The translations under genes and the position numbers were made by a program. Shown here piece by piece: positions 33,969 through 45,751 of a stretch of 64,000 bases of DNA. Position 1 is the stretch's first letter. Every line of letters begins with the position of its first letter. The notes beneath the pieces are model-generated. The model searched no databases. It was given only the letters and a program-made list of their open reading frames with translations, and was not told the origin of the DNA. Source of the DNA: Heliocidaris tuberculata (lineage: Eukaryota > Echinodermata > Echinoidea > Camarodonta > Echinometridae); assembly GCA_025618425.1 (NCBI GenBank), contig CM046838.1, forward strand, positions 11,755,550-11,819,549, written 5' to 3'.

Positions 33969-34802
33969 TTGATTGATAAATATAACATATTCAAGATGTT
34001 TTACGCTGACGATACTCAACTGTATATTGCATTCAAACGGTCAAGACTTGTTAATGTAACCTCTCAGATAGCAAATTGTGTTCAAGCAGTCAAAGAATGG
34101 TCTCAACAAAACTGTCTCAAGTTAAATTGCAGTAAGACCCCTATCTTTCATTTGGATCTAGATGGAAAGCAAGTTGAAGCTACCAAAACATGCAGGAATC
34201 TTGGAGTAACATTTGACAACAAGCTTACTTTTGAAACTTTTGTGACACAAAAATGTCGTGCAGCTTCATTTGCACTACACAAAATTGGTAAAATTCGTGA
34301 TTTTATTGACAGAAGGACAACAGAACGTTTGGTTCATGCTTTTGTAATGTGTCATTTTGATTTTTGTAATAGTCTCCTTTTTCAGTTACCACTTCGCCAA
34401 ATTCAAAGACTACAAACTATCCAGAATTCAGCCGCGCGACTAGTCACACGTACAAAGAAACATGATTCAATATCCCCTGTCTTACACAATTTACATTGGT
34501 TACCAGTCCAGTCACGCATCAAGTTCAAGATACTGTTATTAGCTTATGAATGTTTTCATGGATTAGCTCCCTCTTATCTAAATGACTTACTCACTACATA
34601 CACACCAACAAGAAATCTCCGATCACGTAAGAAGAATTTATTTATTGTTCCTCCTGTTCATACCAAGAAATATGGTGAACGTTCATTTGCACATGCTGCC
34701 CAGGTTTTATGGAATAGCCTTCCCGACTCTCTTAGAAACATTAATACCATAGATACGTTTAAGTCTGCCCTTAAAATATACTTATTAGGTGGTCTGTCAT
34801 AG
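33969..34802 (+). pseudogene. LINE reverse transcriptase, C-terminal 277 residues
   Basis: Open frame MIDKYNIFKMFYADDTQLYI with the YADD catalytic box of reverse transcriptase, then the thumb-side region (RNLGVTFDNKLTFETFV), IQNSAARLVTRTKKHDSISP, LHWLPVQSRIKFKILLLAYE and a C-terminal FKSALKIYLL. These phrases are characteristic of L2/CR1-type ORF2 ends. The endonuclease and N-terminal RT are missing because the insertion is 5'-truncated. No internal stop or frameshift is seen, so the copy is fairly young. It cannot be functional alone. Confidence 0.88.
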
Positions 34803-35099
34803 ACAGATCACCTTTTAATTTCGTCAGAATTTTCTTTATTTATTCTTTATTTTTATTTTTCTCCCACTTTCTTGTTTCCATGATATCTCAAGATCGTCCA
34901 AGTCAAATTTTTTCAAATTTTCGTCAGTTATCAGGCCATCATTGAGCAAGCTCCCGCATCTTTTTCAAGGTCATCAGGTCATTGTGACGTCATCCAGGCG
35001 CCATTTTATGAAATCACATTATTGATCATATCTTCAAAACGAGCCGTCAAAAATGAACCACATTTGGTACACATTAACTTCAGGTCAAGGGTCAACATC

Positions 35100-35390
35100 A
35101 CATGACATCAAAACGCGCGCACGCGTCATGACGCGCACGTACGCGTGCGTCAAAATTTAGAAATGCTTAAAATCACTTTTTGATCAAAGTAGAGTACAGT
35201 TCAGGTCATTTTAAGCATTTCAAAATTTTGCGCGCGCACGCGTCCGCGCGCGCGTTTTGCGCGTGCGCAGCACGTACGGAAGGTAGAAATGCCGTTTTTT
35301 TTGCATGGTATCGATCTAATAATGCCGCACGCGTGCGTCAAACTTTAAAATCCGTGCGCGCGTCTATGGCGAAAATAACGTAAAAACGTG
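35100..35390. repeat. alternating purine-pyrimidine ACGCGCGC tracts
   Basis: Dense ACGCGCGCACGCGTCATGA, GCGCACGTACGCGTGCGTC and GCGCGCGCACGCGTCCGCG tracts within the LINE 3' region; a related tract recurs at 36525-36567. Strict purine-pyrimidine alternation over such lengths favours left-handed DNA. Confidence 0.8.
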
Positions 35391-36006
35391 CAAAAACATG
35401 CCTCTACAAAATTAACTCTAGCTCTTTAAATAGTCCATAAACCCCCCAATTTTTTTTCATATTTGGGTAGAGGAGGAATCATAGATATAATTTCATGGGT
35501 AATTTGAGCCTCAATTATATTGCAAAGTCATCAAAATGGCGTCTAAACTCAAAATTTCATTTTTTCAAAAATGACGTCATCAAATTTATGCAAATTTGAC
35601 TATAACTCCTTTAATATTGGTCATTTTTCGCCCAAATTTGGATATGATGTAGCTGAGACAATTCTCTACAAGATCAGTTCCCACAATTTTTCATTTTGAC
35701 AAAGGCATCATGGCGTATTTTTGCGATTAAAGGAGGTATGTCAATTTTTCTCATTTTGCGTGTATTCTCTATGGGACATGACTTTTTCTCAAATCTTGAT
35801 TCTACATTCCCGTCTTCTTTGAGCAGTATCTTTGTAATTTCTGCTCGATTTTCTTCCAAATTTTAATATGTTATAGCTGAGACTATAAGCTTTCACAAAT
35901 GTGCCCTCCAATTTTTGATCAGATGTCGGGATCATGCCTATTTTTTAACTACAAAATATGATTTCAGAAACCCGTTTTTCGTCTACGTGTTATGTCTATT
36001 GCAAAA

Positions 36007-36075
36007 CTTTTGGTCTATTGGTAAAGTACTTGCCTCCCATGCCGCCGACCCAGGTTCGAATCCCGGTGGGTCCAT
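36007..36075 (+). tRNA. tRNA-Gly(CCC)-like sequence, probably pseudogene or SINE head
   Basis: GGTCTATTGGTAAAGTAC resembles an A-box/D-arm, TTGCCTCCCATGC an anticodon arm with CCC, and GGTTCGAATCC (36053-36063) is a perfect B-box. A T-run (~36076-36094) could end Pol III transcription. The acceptor ends do not pair (no 5' partner for GGGTCC) and the anticodon stem has mismatches, so I do not call a functional tRNA. Confidence 0.5.
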
Positions 36076-37034
36076 TTTTTTTTTTTTTTTTTTTCCTTTC
36101 ATTTTACTATCTTTTTCGACTATTATAACATATACCATCACAGACAATGTCATAAACTGCCTAATTTTGCGTGTTATGTCTATTGGAAAGTAGTGTGCAG
36201 TAGTTTGTGTACAATCTCATTCCCAATCGTGTATTAAAGCTAAGGGGATAATCTCCCACATGTCCTGCAATATCAAATCGTCCAGATCGTTATCACGATT
36301 TCTCAAAATCGGCTCAGTCAATTTTCTTCATATTTTCGTCAGTCATCAGTCCTAATAAGGTCAAGTTCCCACATCTTTTTCAAGGTCATCAGGTTATTGT
36401 GACGTCATCCAGGCGCCATTTTGTGAAAATCAACTTATGGTTATATCTTCATAATGAAATGTCATTTCTCTTTCATATTTGGCATGGTTAAGGTCACTGT
36501 CATTTCAGTCAAGGTCAATTCGTTAAACGCGCGCGTACGCGTACGTCCGCGCGTCCGTGCACGCGCAAAATTTAGAAATGATTCAAATCCTCCCAAATTC
36601 ATTTTGTAGAAGTTTTATGCCATTTCAAGCACTTTTCAAAAAATCGCCCATAAAATTGTACCTGAAGGGGCGCTATGCGACTTCGATTATCGTTATTGTC
36701 ATTATTGTGGCCATTCTGATCATCATTATCAATATATCATTATCGTCATTCTCATCACTTATATGGCCATGTTATCATCATTGTCGTCAACATTATCATG
36801 ATTATTATCTTGCAGAAATATTATCACGTCTGACAAAGCAATTTGCCACAGGGACAGACCACCTAATTCGTCTTCAGTGACGAATTAAATTTCTAGTTCC
36901 AATTGTTAAGCAGATAAAGGAACTCAGTAAAAAAAAAAAAAAAAAAATCTTCCTAAAGCGCATAGAGACATTCTTACGTAATGTGTTATGCGCTATACAA
37001 GAATAGTTTATTATTAGTATTATTATTATTATTA

Positions 37035-37170
37035 TCATTTGGGTAACTGTCATATGGTCTAATATCCAATTCGTCTAATAACCAATTAGGCTACTTATCA
37101 TTTGGTCTAATTTTCATATAGTCTAATGACCATTTGGTCTAATTACTATTTATTCTTCTGGCCATTTAGT
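37035..37170 (+). repeat. minisatellite, continuation after the LINE
   Basis: TCATATGGTCTAATATCCAA, TTCGTCTAATAACC and CATTTGGTCTAATTACT units in the same orientation as 33575-33950. Confidence 0.88.
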
Positions 37171-38130
37171 AGCAAGTTGAGAAAGGACAGGGAAATGAAA
37201 CTTTAAAAAAATGAAACTTCAAAGAAGTCATCTACGTAAATGTGCATTAAAAGAGTTATTCACCTTGCTGCTGCTTATATCTAGATGAGTCAATATCCCT
37301 ACATCTTATATATTAATTATTCAATTTATTAAAATCAATTATTTAGTATTATTTTTAGTAATTAAAACATTCACAGGTCTCCTCTTCCTTTCATGAGTTA
37401 AGTAGAAGAACCTGATTTTGTATTGCACTTCAAATTATGTTTGTTGGGTTGATAATCTGTTATTCATGTTTCTTATTTGATATCCGATGTACAAATGTTT
37501 GTGCAAGCAGTCAATAAAAGCTATAGGAGCGGTGCCAGGGTATTTTCATAGGAGGGGCAAGACGACCCACAGACTTGGGGTTTCAACGAACTGGGTACCT
37601 TTTTTTTGGCAAAAGGGGAACTTAATTATAAAGGGTGAAGACAAGAATGGAAAATGGCGTTTTGATACGTTGCTATACCCCTACATTGTATTTAACACAC
37701 ATTAAATTTTAAGGATATATTTTCGAATATTTGCATAATATGCAATCTGCTCTACTCCTAACTTGCAAGCGAGCGACCAAAAATACTATGTTCTTGTTGA
37801 AGGTCATGCATGGTGCTTGCATTATACAGTGATTTCATGACGAAGATGCCGCAAAAGCGTTTAATTTCAAGCACAATCTTTCAATAAAAGAGATAGATAG
37901 GACTTTATGTTACTGCCATGAGTTACAATAAGTAAATGCGAGCGAGCGTAGCGAGCAAGCTTCGGGCGGGAGATATCTCAATTGCTGCAATAAGTTATTA
38001 AACTTTTGGGCACTGTGTCCCCAGCTCTCGCTAAGTTCCTGCTCAAAGGTGTCACACTGTTGTCATATCAAGAACTAAATGTTCTGCCATTAAGCTTCTC
38101 TGATTCTTTTGAGCTATGCAAAATGCTATT
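37171..38130. other. no gene seen; transposon-like fragments
   Basis: AT-rich. GCGGTGCCAGGGTATTTT near 37530 looks like a hAT-like end, and GCGAGCGAGCGTAGCGAGC near 37938 matches the motif inside the element at 18842. Neither could be given two ends. Confidence 0.4.
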
Positions 38131-38136
38131 TTCAGG

Positions 38137-38450
38137 GGCGGCGCTACAGGGGGGGGGGCAGGGGGTGGTTGCCCCTATGATTTTTCAAGTGAACAAAAAG
38201 AGAGAGATAGAGAGTGAGAGAAGAAAAACGAAAAAAGAAGGAGAAGAAGAAGAAAGAAGAGTATGCAACTATTATTATCATTATCATTATTATTATTGCT
38301 AGCATAAATTACCCGTTGCACCTGGTGGGGGGGGGGGGTCTTCTCCTGTGTACAGCCCAAGTACCCATTCACAGTAAAAGGCAAGTAGTTTATTGATGAA
38401 ATTGAGGGGGGGGGGGGGAGAACTTGAATATCATTACGGAGTGAAATCAA
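38137..38450. mobile_element. probable hAT-like fragments (GGGGCGGCGCTACAGG type)
   Basis: CAGGGGCGGCGCTACAGG at 38137 followed by poly-G looks like a left end. G-runs at ~38325-38338 and ~38405-38419 and a (TTA)n tract at ~38270-38297 follow, but no matching right end was found. Confidence 0.4.
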
Positions 38451-38649
38451 AATCTAACCGTATACAATGGAAAACAAAATGTATTGTAACATGGTGTATT
38501 TAGTAAGCAGTCAAGAGGCAATTATGGTAATATAGAAATATTATCATTACATGTATTAAGTCCAAAATAAATGTGTAAGTACATGTACCCTACAATGTAC
38601 AACAGATTGCATTTGTTTGTAGTTCTTCAATTAAAGGTTGCTCAATCAT

Positions 38650-38842
38650 GTATAGTGGAATGTTGAAAGAAGCGAGAGAGAGAGAGAAGGATACAGCGGG
38701 AAACATTGCCTGGGGAAAATGAGAGAGAGAGAGAAACAGTGGAAAAATGAGAGAGAGAGGGAGAAACAGCCAGTGAAACAGCCAGTGAAACAGCCGGTGG
38801 GAAAAATGAGAGAGAGAGACTCATAGACAGTCAGAAAATGAT

Positions 38843-38882
<40 letters not shown>

Positions 38883-38995
38883 CAGCCACAGTGGGAAAAA
38901 TGACAGCGAGAGAGAGAGAAAAAAATAGACATGCAGGGGGATAGATAGAAATTATAAAGAATACAGGAGAGAGAGAGAGGGGGGGGGGGGGCTGT
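38650..38995. repeat. (GA)n-rich low-complexity region
   Basis: Repeated GAGAGAGAGA tracts separated by GGGAAAAATGAGAGAG and AACAGCCAGTGA units, a compound micro/minisatellite. Open frames in it are artefacts. Confidence 0.93.
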
Positions 38996-39375
38996 TGTGA
39001 TGAAAAGTGATAAGATTTGTGTAGTGCTTCCACTGGCATGTTTAGGTTTCTGATATATTTTTTTCCTGGTAGGTTAAGTAGTTATGCATTGAAGGAATTG
39101 ATAAAAATGTTAGAACATGCACTGAAAATGCATATCTTATGGAACTCGTGCATCTTTTAAACGTTATATGGGCTATTAGAATACAAAATTCAGTTTCATT
39201 CAAATAAATAACAATATCGACATGTGTATGTTAGATTATGTCTTTTTTTATATAGAAATGTAAAGCACAATGTACAAAATATAAACACGTCAACTAAAGG
39301 CAAGATATGCTACAGTATACGGATGAAAAGATCATGATTTTGAGATGGCATGTTATCATTAATGTAAAAAGAAAC
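38996..39375. other. AT-rich sequence, nothing recognised
   Basis: No coding, RNA or repeat signal seen. Confidence 0.5.
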
Positions 39376-39377
39376 TA

Positions 39378-39658
39378 CTGTATAAGCCATAAATTTCGTG
39401 GCCATAAATTTTCGCAAGTAGGACTAACCAGACTATTTCGCGAGTAGTTGAATTCGCGGTCGGAAAATTCTCAAATCTACAAATAGCGGTGATGATGTAC
39501 TTTTGCAAAGCGAAGTGGTGAATTTCTGACCAGGAGACAACAAATTCAACCGACTTCTAATGTTGGCAATATTTTGGAGTGTTGTTAAATTTGGGACCCA
39601 CTCATGATGCGTGAAATTCGCGAAAAGAAAACCCCCGCGAAATATATGGCGTATACAG
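39378..39658. mobile_element. 281-bp MITE with TA target duplication
   Basis: The left end CTGTATAAGCCATAAATTTC and right end CGAAATATATGGCGTATACAG (inverted) match over ~25 bp, flanked by TA at 39376-39377 and 39659-39660. TTTCGCGA motifs occur near both ends. This fits a Tc1/mariner-type non-autonomous element. Confidence 0.85.
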
Positions 39659-39660
39659 TA

Positions 39661-40023
39661 CTCTGTACGTCTGTTATAGATACACTGTATTGGTTGTTTA
39701 AGCGATAAACTATTTTTACTCTGTTATATTCATGTCTATATTCTTAATAAACATTCATATATATACAACAGAGTGTCCTAAAACACATGTCAAACAAAAT
39801 ATAAACGTGTCATCAGAATATATGAGATGGCATGTTATGTGAAAACAAAGGACTATGAATTTGTATGTTACAGATACACTGCGAAGACGAATCTAGATCG
39901 AGAGTCAGATCGACGACATCGACATCGAAGCCGAAATATTTACAGCTGTTCCCGATGTCCGATGTGACTGAAATTCAGGTGCTAGTTGTACTTGTAGTTC
40001 TAGATTCAGGCGGGATGTGCATT
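39661..40023. other. no gene seen
   Basis: AT-rich, then a stretch with GATCGACGACATCGACATCG that does not give a useful frame. Confidence 0.4.
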
Positions 40024-41023
40024 CCCAGCTAACAATCGGACGTTTTTAAAACGTTCTAAAAACGTTCCAAGTTGGTTCTCTGGACGTTTCGTAAAAACGT
40101 TTTTTGGACGTTTTTTTGTGGAAGGTTTTGGACGTTTTAAAAACGTTTTTTTATACGTTTAAAAAACGTTTTTTAAACGTTTAAAAAACCAAATAAAAAC
40201 CTTTGAAAATTTGCTTCTAAATGAAGGACCTGCAGAAAACCTACGGACGTTTAAAAAACGTTTGAAGAACCTTTAAAAAACCTCCAGCAAACGTTTTATG
40301 AACGTTTATAAAACGTTTCTCAAAAACCTTTCTAGAATGTTTTGAAACCTGGCAGACGTTTTAAAAACGTCCAAAAAACCTTTAAAGAACCTTCATAAAA
40401 CCTGGCGGACGTTTTAAGTACATCCAAAAAAAATCCTTCCAGAACGTACATAAAACCTTTCTAGAACGTTTTGAAACGCGGCAGACTTTTTAAAAACGTC
40501 CAGAAAACCTTCAAAGAACGTTTATAAAACCTGGCAGACATAAAAATAAAAACAAGAATGTTAGCTTGGAGTGCAGGTGTTTCTGCTCCATTCATTTTCA
40601 TTGTAATGGTCTATAATCCTAGCTTCCTATAATTCTGATAACTCTAATCCTTTATCCTATTCTATTATACACTAAACTAAACTTACTTACAGTTCTCTTG
40701 GCAGGTTTTTCTATATATAGGGACCAGATGGCAATGACCGTAAAAAATAGTTGAAGATTACATTTTTTCAATTGTGACCTATAAATACCTCTTCGAATTG
40801 CATCGGGCATAAAAATTAATGTAAATACATTTTGCATTATAGCACAAATTTAATTGTCAAAATAGATTGCCGTTTATCCTTTTTAAAATATGATTTTGGT
40901 CAATCGTGGTTTTTTGTGAATTTTCATGAATCATGATCGATTATATCATGTACATGGTCCAATTTTAAACGATTAAAAAACGTTTTCTTTTGGACGTTTT
41001 AAAAACGTTTGGTGTTTACTTTC

Positions 41024-41061
<38 letters not shown>

Positions 41062-41464
41062 TAATTATGATGATAATAATAATATTGATGATAACAATAA
41101 TAACAATAATAATAATGATAATAATGATAATAATAATAAAAATAATAATAATAATAATAAAGATGATGATAATAACATCAACAGTTACAGTAAGAATCAT
41201 ATAATAGTAATGATAATAAACATCTACTGCAGTTAAACGTTCAGCAAAATACGTCTTGGTAAAACGTTTTGTAAACGTTTTTTAAACGTTTAATAAAGAC
41301 GAAGTCGTAGCGGACCTAATAAAAACGTTTTGTGAACGTTCATTAAAGACGAAGACGTAGCGGACCTAATAAAAACGTTTTGTAAACGTTTATTAAGACG
41401 AAGACGTAGCGGACCTAATAAAAACGTTTTATGAACGTTCTGAAAACGTTTTGTGTTTGCTGGG
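40024..41464. mobile_element. AACGTT-rich TIR element, ~1.44 kb
   Basis: Starts CCCAGCTAACAATCGGACG and ends with the inverse of CCCAGCAAACACAAAACG. Flanking arms (40035-40545 and 40975-41455) consist of dozens of AACGTTTT/AAAACGTT words. A (AAT)n microsatellite lies at ~41025-41165. The right arm holds three ~55-bp units with GACGAAGACGTAGCGGACCT (41293-41440). The middle 40560-40970 is unique with no transposase. Superfamily not determined; no clear target duplication seen. Confidence 0.75.
41025..41165. repeat. (AAT)n microsatellite
   Basis: Long AATAAT run with GAT and AAC interruptions. Confidence 0.95.
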
Positions 41465-41936
41465 TTAGCGCCTGCAATTTCTGACTGTTGAACAATTTTC
41501 AGATTAAGTCTAACATTACATATACAAACAAGCCATGGATTCACTCGACGGAAACACACTGAATGAAGGCCGAGTGCATGCAGTGTAGATCTACGCGCAA
41601 CGCGACGGTTCATTCATCAGCATAGCCTTAAGCATACCGTACGTGTAATGTATGCCTATGTAATTTCGCTGAGCCGAAAAAGGTCGAAAGGACTGGGAAC
41701 TTCGAAGCTTTACTCGGGGCCTGCCAAAGAAAGTTACGAATTGTAAAAACCTTTTGAATAATGCGACCAAAATACCACAAACAACCCCTTTCATGACAAT
41801 CTGGGAACAATATAACCACGTTTACAAAAAACCCCAGCTCGATTGAGTGCAAAATCGCCGAGAAAAGCGCCGTCAAACAAACGGAAGGACAGACAAGATC
41901 TGAGCTTAGCCAAATTATAGTAAGGATTATTATTAC

Positions 41937-41988
<52 letters not shown>

Positions 41989-42110
41989 TGTTCATCTAAA
42001 ACGTAAATTAACTCGCTCTTTGGCAGGGGGCACAATGCCCCCCCCCCCCCTCGGGCCCCTTAGGCCCTTTCAAAAAGCTCTGGCCACACCCTATCTAGGG
42101 ATGGCCAACA
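41465..42110. other. no gene seen; (ATT)n at ~41927-41988
   Basis: Unique-looking sequence with a pure (TTA)n microsatellite and a C-run near 42037-42050. Confidence 0.5.
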
Positions 42111-42640
42111 AAATGATGCATAGTGTTGTTGGTAGGTGCGTAGACGAAAAGGGAATAGCCCAACAGGCAGTTTGCCTTAGTGATAATTAGACAAAGTGAT
42201 GTTTAGACAAATTGGCATTTAGACCAACTGGCAATTAGACTAAATGGAAAATGGGACTAAATGAAAGTTAGACCAACTGCACATTAGACCATATAAATGC
42301 CATGTAGACCAAATGGATACTAGACCAAGTGGATTTTATACGAAATGACTGTAGACCAACTAGTTTTAGACTGACTGGGAATTAGACAAACTGACATTAG
42401 ACGAACTGGTAGTAGACCAAGTGACAACAAAATAAAGTAGACGAAATGGTTATTAGACCAAATGGTAATTAGACCAAGTGATAATTAGCCCAAGTGGTTA
42501 TTAGACCTTCTGGTTATTAGACCAAGTGCAAATTGGACCAAATGAAGAGTGGACCAAAAGGGTTTAGGCCGAATGAAGGTAGCCCATCTGGAAATTAGAC
42601 CAAGTGGTTTTAGCCCAAGCGTGCATTAACCGCAGGTTTC
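42110..42640 (-). repeat. minisatellite of TTGGTCTAAT type, opposite orientation
   Basis: About 25 degenerate copies of ATTAGACCAAATGG, the reverse complement of the word at 33.6 kb, with variants GACAAACTG, GCCCAAGTG and GACCAACTA. Confidence 0.9.
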
Positions 42641-43790
42641 AGGCATTTAATTTTCCTGCAACCATTTAACATGTCATCATTAAAAATCGCGTAAATAAAG
42701 AGTAGAAATTACGTTCAAATTTAAGGTATATGAAACACCCTCTTGAGACTGAGCAAAAAAAATTTGTTCTATTGCGACTGTATGTGAATTTTCCTGCCAT
42801 TGAAGTTTATGATCAGCTCCTCGACCCCGCCCCCCCCCCCCCCCGCCCCCTCACCCGCCCCTGTAAACGGTAAACTGATCATAAAGGGAAAACAGTAGTA
42901 AACCACTAAATTAATGAATTTTAAATTTGCAGTTGACATGTTTTTACATTTGTGGTAAAGGATCTTTCGATATTTTAGGGATTTGAATGGTCAGGAAACC
43001 GCACGCGCACACACACACATACATGTACATCATCATCATAATAACCGATCTTACATACATCTTTACATTTGCGGTTGACATCAAGTGTGTAGGTGAAATG
43101 TTTTACATTTGTGGTCGAAATTTTTTACAGTGGTTATTTTTTTTTAACACTTGTTATGACATTTCTGGTTATTCTTACATTTTTGGTAGATTTTTACATT
43201 TGCGGGCTCTACTCCTCCCCCCCCCCCCCCCCATCACCACTTCCAATGTCCGCCGCCTCTGCATGAATATATTAAGAGAGGCGTTCATATTAGCTCTGTT
43301 GGGCTTACACGTGTTCCATTATCAACTCTGTTTACCAAGGGTGTCGATCCTGGGGGGGGGGGGGGGGGGGCGGGTGGGCTGTTGCCCCCAAGAAAATATG
43401 GGGTCAAACATATTGTTTTGCCCCCCCCCCCCCCCATTAATCCGGAAGTTTAAAAATAAAATAGGGGAAAATGATGGAAAACTCGGGAAATGAAACCTTC
43501 CAAGCAATAAAATACAAAAGGTATTACGCGATCAGACTTCAATTACGTGATCAGACTTCAATTTCGCTTCTCTCGGGACATATAAAAAGGGAGGTAATAT
43601 ATTGGCTGTGGACAGATTTTCCGTTTTAATCCATCTTTTACGTTGCTGCCATGACTACTGTTCTCATGCTTTGCTAAGATTTAGTAGGGAACGCCCAGCC
43701 CAGCGATATAAAGTTCATTCTTTTTTTGTAATTTCGACTCGACTTCGGTAAATAATATTTTGTGACACTACTTTATCCTTTTCTCTGAGA
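42640..43790. other. transposon debris with long C/G runs
   Basis: C-rich CCCCGCCCC-TCACCCGCCCCTG near 42826-42862 resembles a hAT-like right end. A TTTACATTTG word is repeated many times between 42940 and 43205. G/C runs at 43353-43370 and 43421-43437 bracket GTTGCCCCCAAGAAAA. No gene. Confidence 0.5.
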
Positions 43791-43794
43791 ACTG

Positions 43795-45225
43795 TGATTT
43801 CCTTTATTTCATGCTGTAATCAGCTAAGAATATGAAATGTCTTGCGAACTTTCATAACACTTTTGATTCAGGACTTCATTACTGAGTTACACGAAGCTCC
43901 ATGCATGGCGCTATTGTGCATGCGAAGTGTAATATTTCGAGAATAACATGTGCCGTCTTGAAGTTTAAACAGTAAGATCCACACAACTTGCTAAGCATAG
44001 CGACCTATACCATAATAAAGCTGAATATCTCCTCTATTTCATGCTGTAATCAGCTAAGAATATGAAGTGTCTTGCGAACTTTCATAACACTTTTTAAAAA
44101 GGACTTCATTACTGAGTTAAGCGAAGCTCCATACTGGCGCTATTGTGCATGCGAAGTGTAATATTTCGAGAATAACATGTGCCGTCTTGAAGTTTAAACA
44201 GTAAGATCCACACAACTTGCCAAGCATAGCGACCTATACCATGATAAAGCTGAATATCTCCTCTATTTCATGCTGTAATATAGTCAGCTAAGAATAGGAA
44301 ATGTCTTGCGAACTTTCATAACACTTTTTATTCAGAACTTATTATTGAGTTAAGCGAAGCTCCATACTGGCGCTATTGTGCATGCGGAGTGTCTCGAGCA
44401 TTATGATGTGCCGTCTTGAAGTTTAAACAGTAAGATCCACACAACTTGCCAAGCATAGCGACCTATACCATGATAAAGCTGAATATCTCCTCTATTTCAT
44501 GCTGTAATATAGTCAGCTAAGAATAGGATATGTCTAGCGAACTTTATAACACTATTTATTCAGAACTTCATTATTGAGTTAAGCGAAGCTCCATATACGG
44601 GCGCTTTTGATGATGCGGAGTGTCTCGAGCATTATTATGTGCCGTCTTGAAGTTTAAACAGTAAGATCCACACAACTTGCTAAGCATAGCGACCTATACC
44701 ATGATAAAGCTGAATATCTCCTCTATTTCATGCTGTAATATAGTCAGCTAAGAATAGGAAATGTCTAGCGAACTTTCATAACACTATTTATTCAGAACTT
44801 CATTATTGAGTTAAGCGAAGCTCCATATACGGGCGCTTTTGATGATGCGGAGTGTCTCGAGCATTATGATGTGCCGTCTTGAAGTTTAAACAGTAAGATC
44901 CACACAACTTGCTAAGCATAGCGACCTATACCATGATAAAGCTGAATATCTCCTCTATTTCATGCTGTAATATAGTCAGCTAAGAATAGGAAATGTCTTG
45001 CGAACTTTCATAACACTTTTTATTCAGAACTTCATTATTGAGTTAAGCGAAGCTCCATATACGGGCGCTTTTGATGATGCGGAGTGTCTCGAGCATTATG
45101 ATGTGCCGTCTTGAAGTTGAAACAGTAAGAGCCACACAACTTGCCAAGCATAACGACCTATATCATGATAAAGCTGAATATCTCCTCTATTTGAAGCACA
45201 AATCAGATAAGAATAAGAAATGTTG
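43795..45225 (-). repeat. ~230-bp satellite, inverted orientation, 6-7 units
   Basis: Reverse complement of the 14.6-kb family: GCTGAATATCTCCTCTATTT at about 44021, 44248, 44482, 44714, 44945 and 45174, with AGTAAGATCCACACAACTTG and CATAGCGACCTATACCAT. Diverged in the variable segment (GGGCGCTTTTGATGATGCGG in several units). Confidence 0.95.
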
Positions 45226-45229
45226 ACGA

Positions 45230-45366
45230 AATTTTGAGAGACTTTTCATTTGGCCTTATTCATATCGCGCCTATACGCTTAATTAAAATAGCCAAACAGG
45301 ATTACTTCAATCGGTAACGAGCTAGAGTATAAATTAATAATATCATCCTAAAACGCAGGATCTGTA

Positions 45367-45406
<40 letters not shown>

Positions 45407-45711
45407 TTTTTTCAAGAAAGCCTAATGTTGCTTCTCATTATGATATACTTGACAAAAAAGCTTTCAAAATTGTTTGCTAGAGTTCAAATTTTGCATTTCC
45501 ACATTGCCTACCTGAATTGTCCGACCCGTGCCGAACCGCACTTTACGTTGTCAATATTTTTTCGTTTTGTATTATCCTTCTTGAGGACACCATACTGCAA
45601 TTTTCTATTGTTTTCGGACTCGTCACGCTTCGGTGACTCCGAGTGGTCGCCAAAGGTAGCTCAATAACTTACATTTTGTTGGAGATTTATATATATATAT
45701 ACCATGGACCC

Positions 45712-45751
<40 letters not shown>

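Larger units (their letters stand above)
33955..37035 (+). mobile_element. 5'-truncated L2/CR1-like LINE inserted in the minisatellite
   Basis: Begins inside the RT domain (5' truncation, normal for target-primed reverse transcription), continues through a ~2.2-kb 3' region and ends in a terminal stem (AGCGCATA at 36957-36964 pairing with TATGCGCT at 36987-36994), GCGCTATACAAGAATAG and a (TTA)n tail at ~37008-37035. The minisatellite resumes at the tail. The 3' region has two diverged copies of a block with GACGTCATCCAGGCGCCATT (near 34990 and 36402) followed by ACGCGCGCACGCGT-type sequence. Confidence 0.82.

Noticed and set aside
40973..41236. Asn-rich and Ile-rich open frames on both strands
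   Set aside because: Produced by the (AAT)n microsatellite.
42987..43493. 168-codon plus-strand frame
   Set aside because: Runs through C and G homopolymers and repeated TTTACATTTG words; no recognisable protein.
43795..45225. Inverted satellite as a palindromic partner forming a cruciform with 14.6 kb
   Set aside because: The arms are >20 kb apart and diverged; local cruciform formation is not realistic, although recombination between them remains possible.
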